Assembly (NCBI GenBank): GCA_031422915.1 | Contig: JANPEK010000067.1 | Location: 1-10,070 of the forward strand | Length of the DNA stretch: 10,070 bases | Reading direction: 5' to 3' | Origin: JANMEX01 sp031422915 | Lineage (GTDB): Bacteria; Pseudomonadota; Alphaproteobacteria; Rhizobiales; Rhizobiaceae | Shown here: piece by piece, positions 1 through 7,624 of the stretch | Numbering within the stretch: position 1 is the stretch's first letter | Layout: the number at the start of each line of letters is the position of its first letter | The notes under the pieces: generated by a model | Databases searched by the model: none | What the model was told of the DNA's origin: nothing | Seen by the model: the letters and a program-made list of their open reading frames with translations, nothing else | Translations under genes and position numbers: made by a program

Positions 1-26
1 ATGATATGCCTCCGAATATGGAAGCG

Positions 27-56
27 CCCCGGCAGAGATTAGCAAATCTGCCGGGG
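27..56 (-). terminator. GC-rich hairpin downstream of aspS, probable terminator
   Basis: A perfect 10-bp inverted repeat, CCCCGGCAGA (27-36) against TCTGCCGGGG (47-56), encloses a 10-nt loop. It lies 19 bp past the aspS stop codon. The stem is strong enough for an intrinsic terminator, but no clear U-tract follows on the aspS strand and only TTT follows on the plus strand. It may work with Rho, protect the 3' end, or also serve a plus-strand gene left of the window. The rest of 1-75 shows nothing else. Confidence 0.55.
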
Positions 57-75
57 TTTGGCGAATGCCCTGGTG

Positions 76-1974
76 TTAGCCCTGCTTCGGCGCGTTCACG
101 CGCAGGTGCAGCTCGCGCAACTGCAGCGGCGAGGCTTCGCTTGGCGCGTTCATCAACAGGTCTTGCGCTTGCTGGTTCATCGGAAACAGCGAGATTTCGC
201 GCAGGTTTTTCGCGCCGACGAGCAGCATGACGATGCGGTCGACGCCCGCGCCCATGCCGCCGTGTGGCGGTGCGCCGTATTGGAAGGCGCGGTAGAGGCC
301 GCCGAATCGCTCTTCGACGATTTCGCGCGACATGCCCGCGACCTCGAACGCCTTGACCATGGTTTCAGGCAGGTGATTGCGAATGCCGCCTGAGGCGATT
401 TCGAAACCGTTGCAGACGAGGTCGTACTGGTAGGCTTTGATGGTCAGCGGATCCTGGCCGTTGAGCGCATCTATGCCGCCTTGCGGCATCGAGAACGGGT
501 TGTGGCCGAAATCGACCTTCTTCTCTTCCTCGTTCCATTCGAAGAACGGGAAATCGATAATCCAGCAGAGTTCAAAGCGCTCGCGGTCAACGAGGTTGAG
601 TTCCTCGCCGGCACGGGTGCGGGCGGCACCGGCGAAAGAGACGAACTTCTTAGGGTCGCCTGCGGTGAAGAATGCTGCATCCCCTGCATCCAGACCAAGT
701 TGAAGACGGATAGCCTCCGTACGCTCTTCACCAATATTCTTAGCTAGTGGACCAGCTCCGGCCACATAGGTATCCTTCGGTCCATAGGGCACGGTGACCC
801 CATCCTGTTTCGAATGTTGGGCATTTGCGATGCGACGAACATGATGGTTAGAATCCGCAAGCGCCTCGGCGGATAAAGGCTCTTCGCGCCAGAAAATGTA
901 GCCCAAGCCCGGCTGTCCCTCGCCCTGTGCCCAGCTATTCATACGGTCGCAGAAAGCGCGGGAGCCTCCGGTCTTGGCGGGGATTGCCCAGACTTCGGCC
1001 TTTGGATCATTGGCGAGAATGTTGGCGAAGACTTTGAAGCCTGAACCGGCGAAATGTTCTGAGACATTCTGCATTTCGATCGGGTTGCGCAGGTCCGGCT
1101 TGTCGGAGCCGTAGGTGCGCATGGCGACATCATAGGGGATGCGGCGGAAGGATTGGCTGACCGGCTTGCCTTCGGCGAACTCCTCAAACACACCGCGCAT
1201 CACCGGCTCGACTGTGGCAAGCACGTCTTCCTGCTCGACAAAGCTCATTTCGAGGTCGAGCTGGTAGAATTCACCCGGCAGACGGTCGGCGCGCGGATCT
1301 TCGTCGCGGAAGCAGGGGGCGATCTGGAAATAGCGGTCGAAGCCGGAGATCATCAGCAATTGCTTGTAGATCTGCGGCGCCTGCGGCAGGGCGTAGAATT
1401 TGCCGGCATGGATGCGGCTCGGCACCAGAAAGTCGCGTGCGCCTTCGGGCGAGGATGCGGTCAAAATCGGCGTCGAATATTCGGTGAAGCCGACATCTGA
1501 CATGCGGCGGCGCATGGCGGCGATGATCTGCGTGCGCTTGACAATGTTTTTGTGCAACGTGTCGCGGCGCAGATCGAGGAAACGGTATTTGAGGCGGATG
1601 TCTTCAGGGTATTCCGGCTCGCCGAACACCGGCAGCGGCAGTTCTTTGGCGGCGGACAAGACTTCAAGCTCCGTCGCGTAGACTTCGATGTCGCCGGTGC
1701 CAAGATTGGCGTTCTTGGTTGACTGGTCGCGCTCTACGACCTTGCCATCGACGCGGATCACCCATTCGCCGCGTACGATTTCGGCGGCCTTAAAGCAGGG
1801 CGAATCCGGATCGACGACGATCTGAGTCAGGCCATAGTGGTCACGCAAATCAATGAACAACAGGCCACCATGGTCGCGCACACGGTGCACCCAGCCGGAC
1901 AGGCGCACGCTCTCGCCGGTATGTTCCTTGCGCAGCGCGGCGCAGGTGTGGGAGCGGTAACGGTGCATGGTCAT
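76..1974 (-). CDS. aspS: Aspartyl-tRNA synthetase (bacterial type, class II)
   Basis: This cytoplasmic enzyme activates aspartate with ATP and transfers it to tRNA. From the chosen start it is 632 aa. In order: an N-terminal OB-fold anticodon-binding domain (about 1-105), the class II catalytic core with SPEGARDFLVPSR near 175-187, motif 2 FRDEDPRADR near 222-231, the bacterial GAD insertion domain (about 285-430), and motif 3 GGMGAGVDRI near 572-581. In-frame ATGs lie at 1980, 1974 and 1968. AGGGA at 1982-1986 is 7 nt from the 1974 ATG, 1 nt from 1980 and 13 nt from 1968, so 1974 is preferred; related proteins often start at the equivalent of 1968 (MHRYRSHTC). His in the RDHGG segment (residue 35) replaces the Leu of E. 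coli AspRS, as in non-discriminating enzymes. The protein is about 35 aa longer than the ~595 aa I recall for rhizobial homologues, mostly through extra sequence near residues 365-400. Divergent from rnd. Confidence 0.97.
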   Translation of the reverse strand: MTMHRYRSHTCAALRKEHTGESVRLSGWVHRVRDHGGLLFIDLRDHYGLTQIVVDPDSPCFKAAEIVRGEWVIRVDGKVVERDQSTKNANLGTGDIEVYATELEVLSAAKELPLPVFGEPEYPEDIRLKYRFLDLRRDTLHKNIVKRTQIIAAMRRRMSDVGFTEYSTPILTASSPEGARDFLVPSRIHAGKFYALPQAPQIYKQLLMISGFDRYFQIAPCFRDEDPRADRLPGEFYQLDLEMSFVEQEDVLATVEPVMRGVFEEFAEGKPVSQSFRRIPYDVAMRTYGSDKPDLRNPIEMQNVSEHFAGSGFKVFANILANDPKAEVWAIPAKTGGSRAFCDRMNSWAQGEGQPGLGYIFWREEPLSAEALADSNHHVRRIANAQHSKQDGVTVPYGPKDTYVAGAGPLAKNIGEERTEAIRLQLGLDAGDAAFFTAGDPKKFVSFAGAARTRAGEELNLVDRERFELCWIIDFPFFEWNEEEKKVDFGHNPFSMPQGGIDALNGQDPLTIKAYQYDLVCNGFEIASGGIRNHLPETMVKAFEVAGMSREIVEERFGGLYRAFQYGAPPHGGMGAGVDRIVMLLVGAKNLREISLFPMNQQAQDLLMNAPSEASPLQLRELHLRVNAPKQG

Positions 1975-1981
1975 GGACATA

Positions 1982-1986
1982 TCCCT
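1982..1986 (-). promoter_or_regulatory. Ribosome binding site deciding the aspS start
   Basis: AGGGA on the minus strand is 7 nt upstream of the ATG at 1974. It is too close to the ATG at 1980 and rather far from the one at 1968, so it favours the middle of three in-frame ATGs. Confidence 0.6.
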
Positions 1987-2115
1987 GATATTTACTCCAA
2001 GGACCGCGAATGCGAATCCTGACGGGGCGGCTTCACGCCACCCTCACAAATTCCGGGCGGACAAGCGCATTTGAGCGGAGAAAAGTCAAGGTGCGGGACG
2101 GGAAACACTGCGGCG

Positions 2116-2182
2116 GTTGGCGATTGTCTGTCTTCTCCCGTCCTGCGGACCTCCAAGCGAGAGAAGACGGCCAATCACCATC
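2116..2182. repeat. Large imperfect palindrome (REP-like or structured leader)
   Basis: Arms 2119-2139 and 2159-2179 are 21 nt each. Read as a plus-strand hairpin they pair at 17 positions, plus one T-G wobble (2129/2169) and three mismatches (2121/2177, 2127/2171, 2138/2160). The uninterrupted inner run is 2128-2137 with 2161-2170. A small hairpin GTCC-TGC-GGAC sits in the loop at 2140-2150. No T-tract follows on either strand, so it is not a classic terminator. A dispersed palindromic intergenic repeat or an RNA leader structure would fit equally. Confidence 0.55.
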
Positions 2183-2193
2183 GCTCGCTGACG

Positions 2194-2255
2194 CATGTGT
2201 CTTACGTGAAAGTAAGAAATCTTTGACGACATATCAAATTCAGGGAAGACACATG
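2194..2255. repeat. 10-bp inverted repeat in the rnd upstream region
   Basis: CATGTGTCTT (2194-2203) is perfectly complementary to AAGACACATG (2246-2255), ending 25 nt before the rnd ATG. Inside, TCTTAC (2200-2205) and GTAAGA (2212-2217) form a smaller hairpin that reuses 2200-2203, so the two pairings exclude one another. It could be an operator or a folded 5' leader; the sequence alone does not say which. Confidence 0.5.
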
Positions 2256-2280
2256 TTTTCTGTTCGGCTATAGGGCGAAC

Positions 2281-3435
2281 ATGGACTTGATCACAACAAC
2301 CAAGCAACTTGAGGATGCAATTGCTGCCTTTGCCGGCAGTGATTTCGTTTGTGTGGACACGGAATTCATCCGTGAGACGACCTTCTGGCCGGAGCTGTGC
2401 CTCATTCAGATGGCTACCGCGACCCACTCCGCGATTGTCGATCCGCTGTCGAAAGACCTCGATCTGGCACCGTTCTTCGCACTGATGGCAGATACAGCGG
2501 TCACAAAAGTGTTTCATGCCGCGCGGCAAGACATTGAAATTGTGCATAAAATGGGCGGACTGATCCCTGCCCCGCTTTTTGACAGCCAAGTTGCGGCGAT
2601 GGTGTCCGGGTTTGGCGAGTCGATTTCCTATGATCAGCTGGTCATGAAGATGTCCGGCGTGCATCTCGACAAGACCTCGCGCTTCACAGACTGGCGGCAG
2701 CGGCCGCTGACCGACACGCAGCTGGCCTATGCGCTCGCCGATGTCACCCATCTGGCTGCGCTCTATCCTGCGCTCAAGGCGAAGCTTGAAGCAGCTGGGC
2801 GCACGGAGTGGGTCAAAGAGGAGATGGCGACTCTGTCTTCCGTTGACACTTATGAGTTGCACCCGGAAGATGCATGGAAACGCCTGAAAATGCGGGTGCG
2901 CAAGCCGGTTGAGCTGGTGGTTTTGCAAAAAGTTGCCGCCTGGCGCGAGACCGAAGCGCGGGAGCGCAATGTGCCACGCTCGCGCGTCATCAAGGATGAC
3001 ACGATCTATGAAATCGCCCAACAGCAGCCGAAGGACCAGAATGCGCTTGGTCGCCTGCGCACCGTGCCGAACGGCTGGGAGCGCTCTTCATCCGGTCAGG
3101 ACTTGTTGAAGGTCATCGTCGCCGCTGTTGAGACACCCAAAGACCAGTTGCCGAAACTGCCGCGCCATATTTCTGCACCTGAGGGGACAGGTGCCGCAAC
3201 GGAAATGCTGCGCGTTCTGTTGAAATTGATCACGGAAGAAAACGGCGTCGCTGCAAAAATTGTTGCGACCTCTGATGATCTCGACCAAATCGCTTCAAAG
3301 GGTGAGGACGCGGATGTTCAGGCGCTGCACGGCTGGCGGCGCGAACTGTTTGGCGAGACAGCGCTGAAGCTGATCCGCGGCGAAGTAGCGCTGAAGTTTG
3401 AAGACAAGAAGATCGTGGCGATCACGCTCGACTGA
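2281..3435 (+). CDS. rnd: Ribonuclease D
   Basis: This is a 3'-to-5' exoribonuclease of the DEDDy family that matures tRNA and other small stable RNA 3' ends using two metal ions. At 384 aa it has the usual RNase D length. Exo I is VDTEF with Asp26 and Glu28; Exo II is HAARQD with Asp84; Exo III is YALAD with Tyr150 and Asp154, so all four acidic residues and the tyrosine are present. An HRDC-type helical domain follows at about 205-285, and the C-terminal ~100 residues form a second, diverged helical region. The ATG at 2281 is preceded by AGGG at 2272-2275, 5 nt away. The gene diverges from aspS and ends 3 bp before the convergent ppx stop codon. No signal peptide or membrane segment is seen. 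Confidence 0.96.
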   Translation: MDLITTTKQLEDAIAAFAGSDFVCVDTEFIRETTFWPELCLIQMATATHSAIVDPLSKDLDLAPFFALMADTAVTKVFHAARQDIEIVHKMGGLIPAPLFDSQVAAMVSGFGESISYDQLVMKMSGVHLDKTSRFTDWRQRPLTDTQLAYALADVTHLAALYPALKAKLEAAGRTEWVKEEMATLSSVDTYELHPEDAWKRLKMRVRKPVELVVLQKVAAWRETEARERNVPRSRVIKDDTIYEIAQQQPKDQNALGRLRTVPNGWERSSSGQDLLKVIVAAVETPKDQLPKLPRHISAPEGTGAATEMLRVLLKLITEENGVAAKIVATSDDLDQIASKGEDADVQALHGWRRELFGETALKLIRGEVALKFEDKKIVAITLD

Positions 3436-3438
3436 TCC

Positions 3439-4956
3439 TCAAATGGCTGCGACGACTGTCCGCATCGGCCTGCCGGACAGCCTGGCAAATTGCTGCAGGC
3501 GGCCTTCGGTGCGCTCGCCGGCAAGATCGGCGAGATCAGGCGGAACCACAAACAGGAACCCGCCAATGCCGTCGGGCATGATTTTCAATCGCGGGATGAC
3601 GCCGGGCATGGCCGCAGAATAGAGATAGACCACGCGCAGCATGGAGCCGAGAAGTTTGGCCCGGTCAAACAGGCGTTGCGGCGCGAGGCTGCGGATTTCG
3701 ATGGAAATCGCATCGTCGATCAGGCCCTCGTGCCGGTAGAAATTGGCGAGCGCCATGAATACGCGGCCCGGATGATCGATCCCGACGAATGCACCGTGTG
3801 CGATGATGTTCAGCGATTGCGCGCCGCGATAGTCCGGATGGGCGCGCCAGCCGATGTCGGCAAGAAGACAGGCGGCGACACGGTAGCGGGCTTCATTCTC
3901 GGTTTCCTCGACGCCGATAGTTTGCAATACCTGCCCGGTCCAATCGCCAAGTTCATGCGCGTGCAACGGTGAGCGGGAACGCAGCGTCGCCAGTTCCTCT
4001 GCGGCGCAAATCAACGGGTCTTTCAGCTGCTCTTCTTGTGGCAACAGCGAATACAGGAAGCCTTCGCGCACGCCCAGCGCCGACATGACAATCGAGCGCG
4101 GCTGCATTTTCTGGACGACTTCGAGCAAGACCACCGCGCCGAATGCGAGGAGTGATTGGCGGTTGCGCGAGACGGTCTCGATGCCGTCGATTTCGGCCGC
4201 CTCGCCTTTGGCGACTTTCTTCAGGAATGGCACGGCGTCATTCAGAGGGACTTCAAACTCGTGCATGACATGCAGCGGATAGTGGATTGCGCCCATGTAA
4301 AGTTTGGCAAGATTGCGCCAAGTGCCGCCGACGGCATAGAAGGCGCGGCCCTTTCCGGCAGACAGGAGGTCAGCATTCTCCAGATATTGCCTGGCCAGCT
4401 TCTGCGCTTTTGCAGCTGAGCCGCCGGACATGTCTGACAGGCGCAGGCCGCCCAGCGGCAGCGTGATGCCGGCACCGATTATCCGGCCCTTTACATCGAC
4501 AAGTTCGAGCGAGCCGCCGCCAAGATCACCGGCGATACCGTCCGGCTGATGGACCGAGGAGATGATGCCCATTGCCGAGAAATACGCCTCTTCCGGGCCG
4601 GTCAGCACCTTGATCTTGACGCCGAGCAGCCGTTCAGCGTCAACAATGAACGCGGAGCCATTGGCCGCTTCACGCGCGGCGGCAGTTGCCAGCGCATACA
4701 TGGTTTTGGCACCGGCCTGCTCCGACAGCGCGCGAAACCGTTTCAGCGCGGCCAAGGCACTCTCAACTGCCTTGGCATTCAACCTGCCGGTGTCGGCAAT
4801 CCCTTTGCCAAGGCCGCAGAGAATCTTTTCGTTGAACAATACGGTTGGCGCGCGAACCACGCCTTCGTAAACCACAAGCCGAACGGAATTCGAGCCGATG
4901 TCGACCACCGAGACCGGTTCGCGGCCGGTCAGTCTGCCCTGTGCTTGTTTATTCAT
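3439..4956 (-). CDS. ppx: Exopolyphosphatase, Ppx/GppA family
   Basis: This enzyme releases terminal phosphate from inorganic polyphosphate; some family members hydrolyse pppGpp instead, and the sequence does not separate the two with certainty. It is 505 aa with an actin-like (ASKHA) fold: the first phosphate-binding loop DIGSNSVRL at 19-27, TGPEEAYFSAMG at 119-130 with the expected catalytic glutamate, the second loop GDLGGGSLEL at 143-152, and ALGVREGFLY near 293-302. A C-terminal helical HD-like domain (about 315-505) includes LLADIGWRAHPDYRG near 364-378. It is the downstream gene of a ppk-ppx operon, starting 6 bp after the ppk stop codon, with its AAGG Shine-Dalgarno overlapping that stop, which suggests translational coupling. 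Pairing with ppk supports polyphosphate as the main substrate. It converges with rnd. Confidence 0.94.
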   Translation of the reverse strand: MNKQAQGRLTGREPVSVVDIGSNSVRLVVYEGVVRAPTVLFNEKILCGLGKGIADTGRLNAKAVESALAALKRFRALSEQAGAKTMYALATAAAREAANGSAFIVDAERLLGVKIKVLTGPEEAYFSAMGIISSVHQPDGIAGDLGGGSLELVDVKGRIIGAGITLPLGGLRLSDMSGGSAAKAQKLARQYLENADLLSAGKGRAFYAVGGTWRNLAKLYMGAIHYPLHVMHEFEVPLNDAVPFLKKVAKGEAAEIDGIETVSRNRQSLLAFGAVVLLEVVQKMQPRSIVMSALGVREGFLYSLLPQEEQLKDPLICAAEELATLRSRSPLHAHELGDWTGQVLQTIGVEETENEARYRVAACLLADIGWRAHPDYRGAQSLNIIAHGAFVGIDHPGRVFMALANFYRHEGLIDDAISIEIRSLAPQRLFDRAKLLGSMLRVVYLYSAAMPGVIPRLKIMPDGIGGFLFVVPPDLADLAGERTEGRLQQFARLSGRPMRTVVAAI

Positions 4957-4962
4957 GCAACC

Positions 4963-7176
<2,214 letters not shown>

Positions 7177-7198
7177 CAAACTGTTTCCGATTGTGAGT

Positions 7199-7212
7199 CA
7201 AACTTTAGTTTG
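7199..7212. promoter_or_regulatory. Perfect short palindrome just upstream of ppk
   Basis: CAAACT (7199-7204), two T bases, then AGTTTG (7207-7212) form a perfect 6-bp dyad ending 22 bp before the ppk ATG. It occupies the place where the -10 element or the transcription start would lie if the adjacent PhoB-like box is used, so it could be a repressor site. Chance occurrence in an AT-rich promoter is possible. Confidence 0.4.
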
Positions 7213-7222
7213 CCAGAGAAAC

Positions 7223-7240
7223 ATGAAAGACTTTTGACAG
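7223..7240 (-). promoter_or_regulatory. Candidate PhoB box upstream of ppk
   Basis: On the minus strand the 18-mer reads CTGTCAA-AAGT-CTTTCAT: two 7-mers separated by 4 nt, matching the CTGTCAT-N4-CTGTCAT Pho box at 12 of 14 positions. A -10 ten bases downstream, as in E. coli phoA, would be CAAACT, a poor match. A sigma-70-like alternative uses TTGAAA (7246-7251) and TTTCAT (7223-7228) with a 17-bp spacer. Phosphate-starvation control of ppk is known in other proteobacteria, which supports but does not prove the call. Confidence 0.5.
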
Positions 7241-7245
7241 TCCGC

Positions 7246-7262
7246 TTTCAAGTGTCTTGAAA
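7246..7262. promoter_or_regulatory. 7-bp perfect dyad, candidate operator
   Basis: TTTCAAG (7246-7252), TGT, CTTGAAA (7256-7262) is a perfect inverted repeat with a 3-bp centre. It lies beside the PhoB-like box, in the middle of the divergent region between ppk and the zf-CHCC gene. Its size and symmetry suit a dimeric regulator. I do not recognise it as a named operator. Confidence 0.45.
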
Positions 7263-7299
7263 AATTCAATGAATTGCGACACACAGTGGCCGTCGGAAT

Positions 7300-7324
7300 G
7301 CCGGTCCAACCGGCCGAATTCGGC
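7300..7324. repeat. Adjacent GC-rich palindromes before the zf-CHCC gene
   Basis: GCCGGT-CCA-ACCGGC (7300-7314) and the self-complementary GCCGAATTCGGC (7313-7324) abut and share two bases. They end 21 bp before the ATG at 7346. In RNA they would form a hairpin just ahead of the ribosome binding site; in DNA they could be a protein site. No U-tract follows. Confidence 0.4.
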
Positions 7325-7345
7325 AGTTAGCACAGGAATTTGACC

Positions 7346-7591
7346 ATGGTCGGCCACGCAATTACCCACTACCAAAATGACGCCGGGCATACCGTGATTG
7401 AGATTGGTGTGCGCGAATTCATGTGCGTCGGTGCCAATCCGCCTTTCGATCATCCGCATGTCTATATCGACCTTGGCGCGTCGGATGAGAAAGTCTGCCC
7501 CTATTGCTCGACGTTGTTCCGCTACAGCGCCAGTCTTGGTGCGCATGAGACAATGCCTGCGGGCTGCGTTTATCATGACCTGGCGGCGTGA
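7346..7591 (+). CDS. Small zf-CHCC zinc-finger protein (NDUFS6-like)
   Basis: This 81-aa protein carries the zf-CHCC domain shared with the mitochondrial complex I accessory subunit NDUFS6. Likely zinc ligands are Cys27, His36 (or His38), Cys51 and Cys54, within FMCVGANPPFDHPHVYIDL (25-43) and VCPYCSTLF (50-58). Family knowledge links such proteins to respiratory complex I in alphaproteobacteria, but the sequence alone does not prove that role here. The ATG at 7346 is chosen because AGGAA at 7334-7338 is correctly spaced; a TTG at 7340 in the same frame lies too close to that site. It diverges from ppk and is probably co-transcribed with the monooxygenase gene 33 bp downstream. No signal peptide or membrane segment is present, so it should be cytoplasmic or peripheral. 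Confidence 0.88.
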   Translation: MVGHAITHYQNDAGHTVIEIGVREFMCVGANPPFDHPHVYIDLGASDEKVCPYCSTLFRYSASLGAHETMPAGCVYHDLAA

Positions 7592-7615
7592 CCGTCAGTG
7601 CCTCAATCGCGCGCC

Positions 7616-7619
7616 GGAG
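7616..7619 (+). promoter_or_regulatory. Ribosome binding site deciding the monooxygenase start
   Basis: GGAG lies 5 nt upstream of the ATG at 7625 and 18 nt inside the alternative frame opened by the GTG at 7598, so it supports the shorter protein. Confidence 0.6.
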
Positions 7620-7624
7620 CCTCA

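Larger units (their letters stand above)
1987..2280. other. Divergent aspS-rnd intergenic region, rich in inverted repeats
   Basis: This stretch of about 300 bp separates the divergent aspS and rnd genes, and I see no credible coding sequence in it. It holds a large imperfect palindrome (2116-2182), an alternative stem joining 2093-2103 to 2136-2146, a 10-bp inverted repeat at 2194-2203/2246-2255, and a small hairpin at 2200-2217. Candidate -35 hexamers are TTGACT on the minus strand (2084-2089, for aspS) and TTGACG on the plus strand (2223-2228, for rnd). Neither has a convincing -10 at normal spacing, so promoter placement stays open. Confidence 0.6.

Noticed and set aside
2010..2273. 87-aa open frame in the aspS-rnd spacer
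   Set aside because: It runs through the palindromic repeats, has no recognisable motif, and no credible ribosome binding site was seen.
2086..3021. 311-aa open frame on the minus strand, antisense to rnd
   Set aside because: It lies almost wholly opposite the intact rnd gene, shows no recognisable domain, and is rich in Arg, His and Cys as expected of a shadow frame in G+C-rich DNA.
3468..3500. Inverted repeat GCCTGC/GCAGGC near the ppx 3' end as a terminator
   Set aside because: Only 6 bp with a 21-nt spacer, no T-tract, and inside ppx coding sequence; likely chance.
7213..7222. Possible sigma-54 promoter (CTGGCAAAC) upstream of ppk
   Set aside because: The GG is present, but no GC dinucleotide lies at the required distance downstream.
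7205..7576. 123-aa open frame on the minus strand over the zf-CHCC gene
   Set aside because: The plus strand encodes a recognisable zf-CHCC protein with its zinc ligands; the minus frame also runs into the ppk control region.
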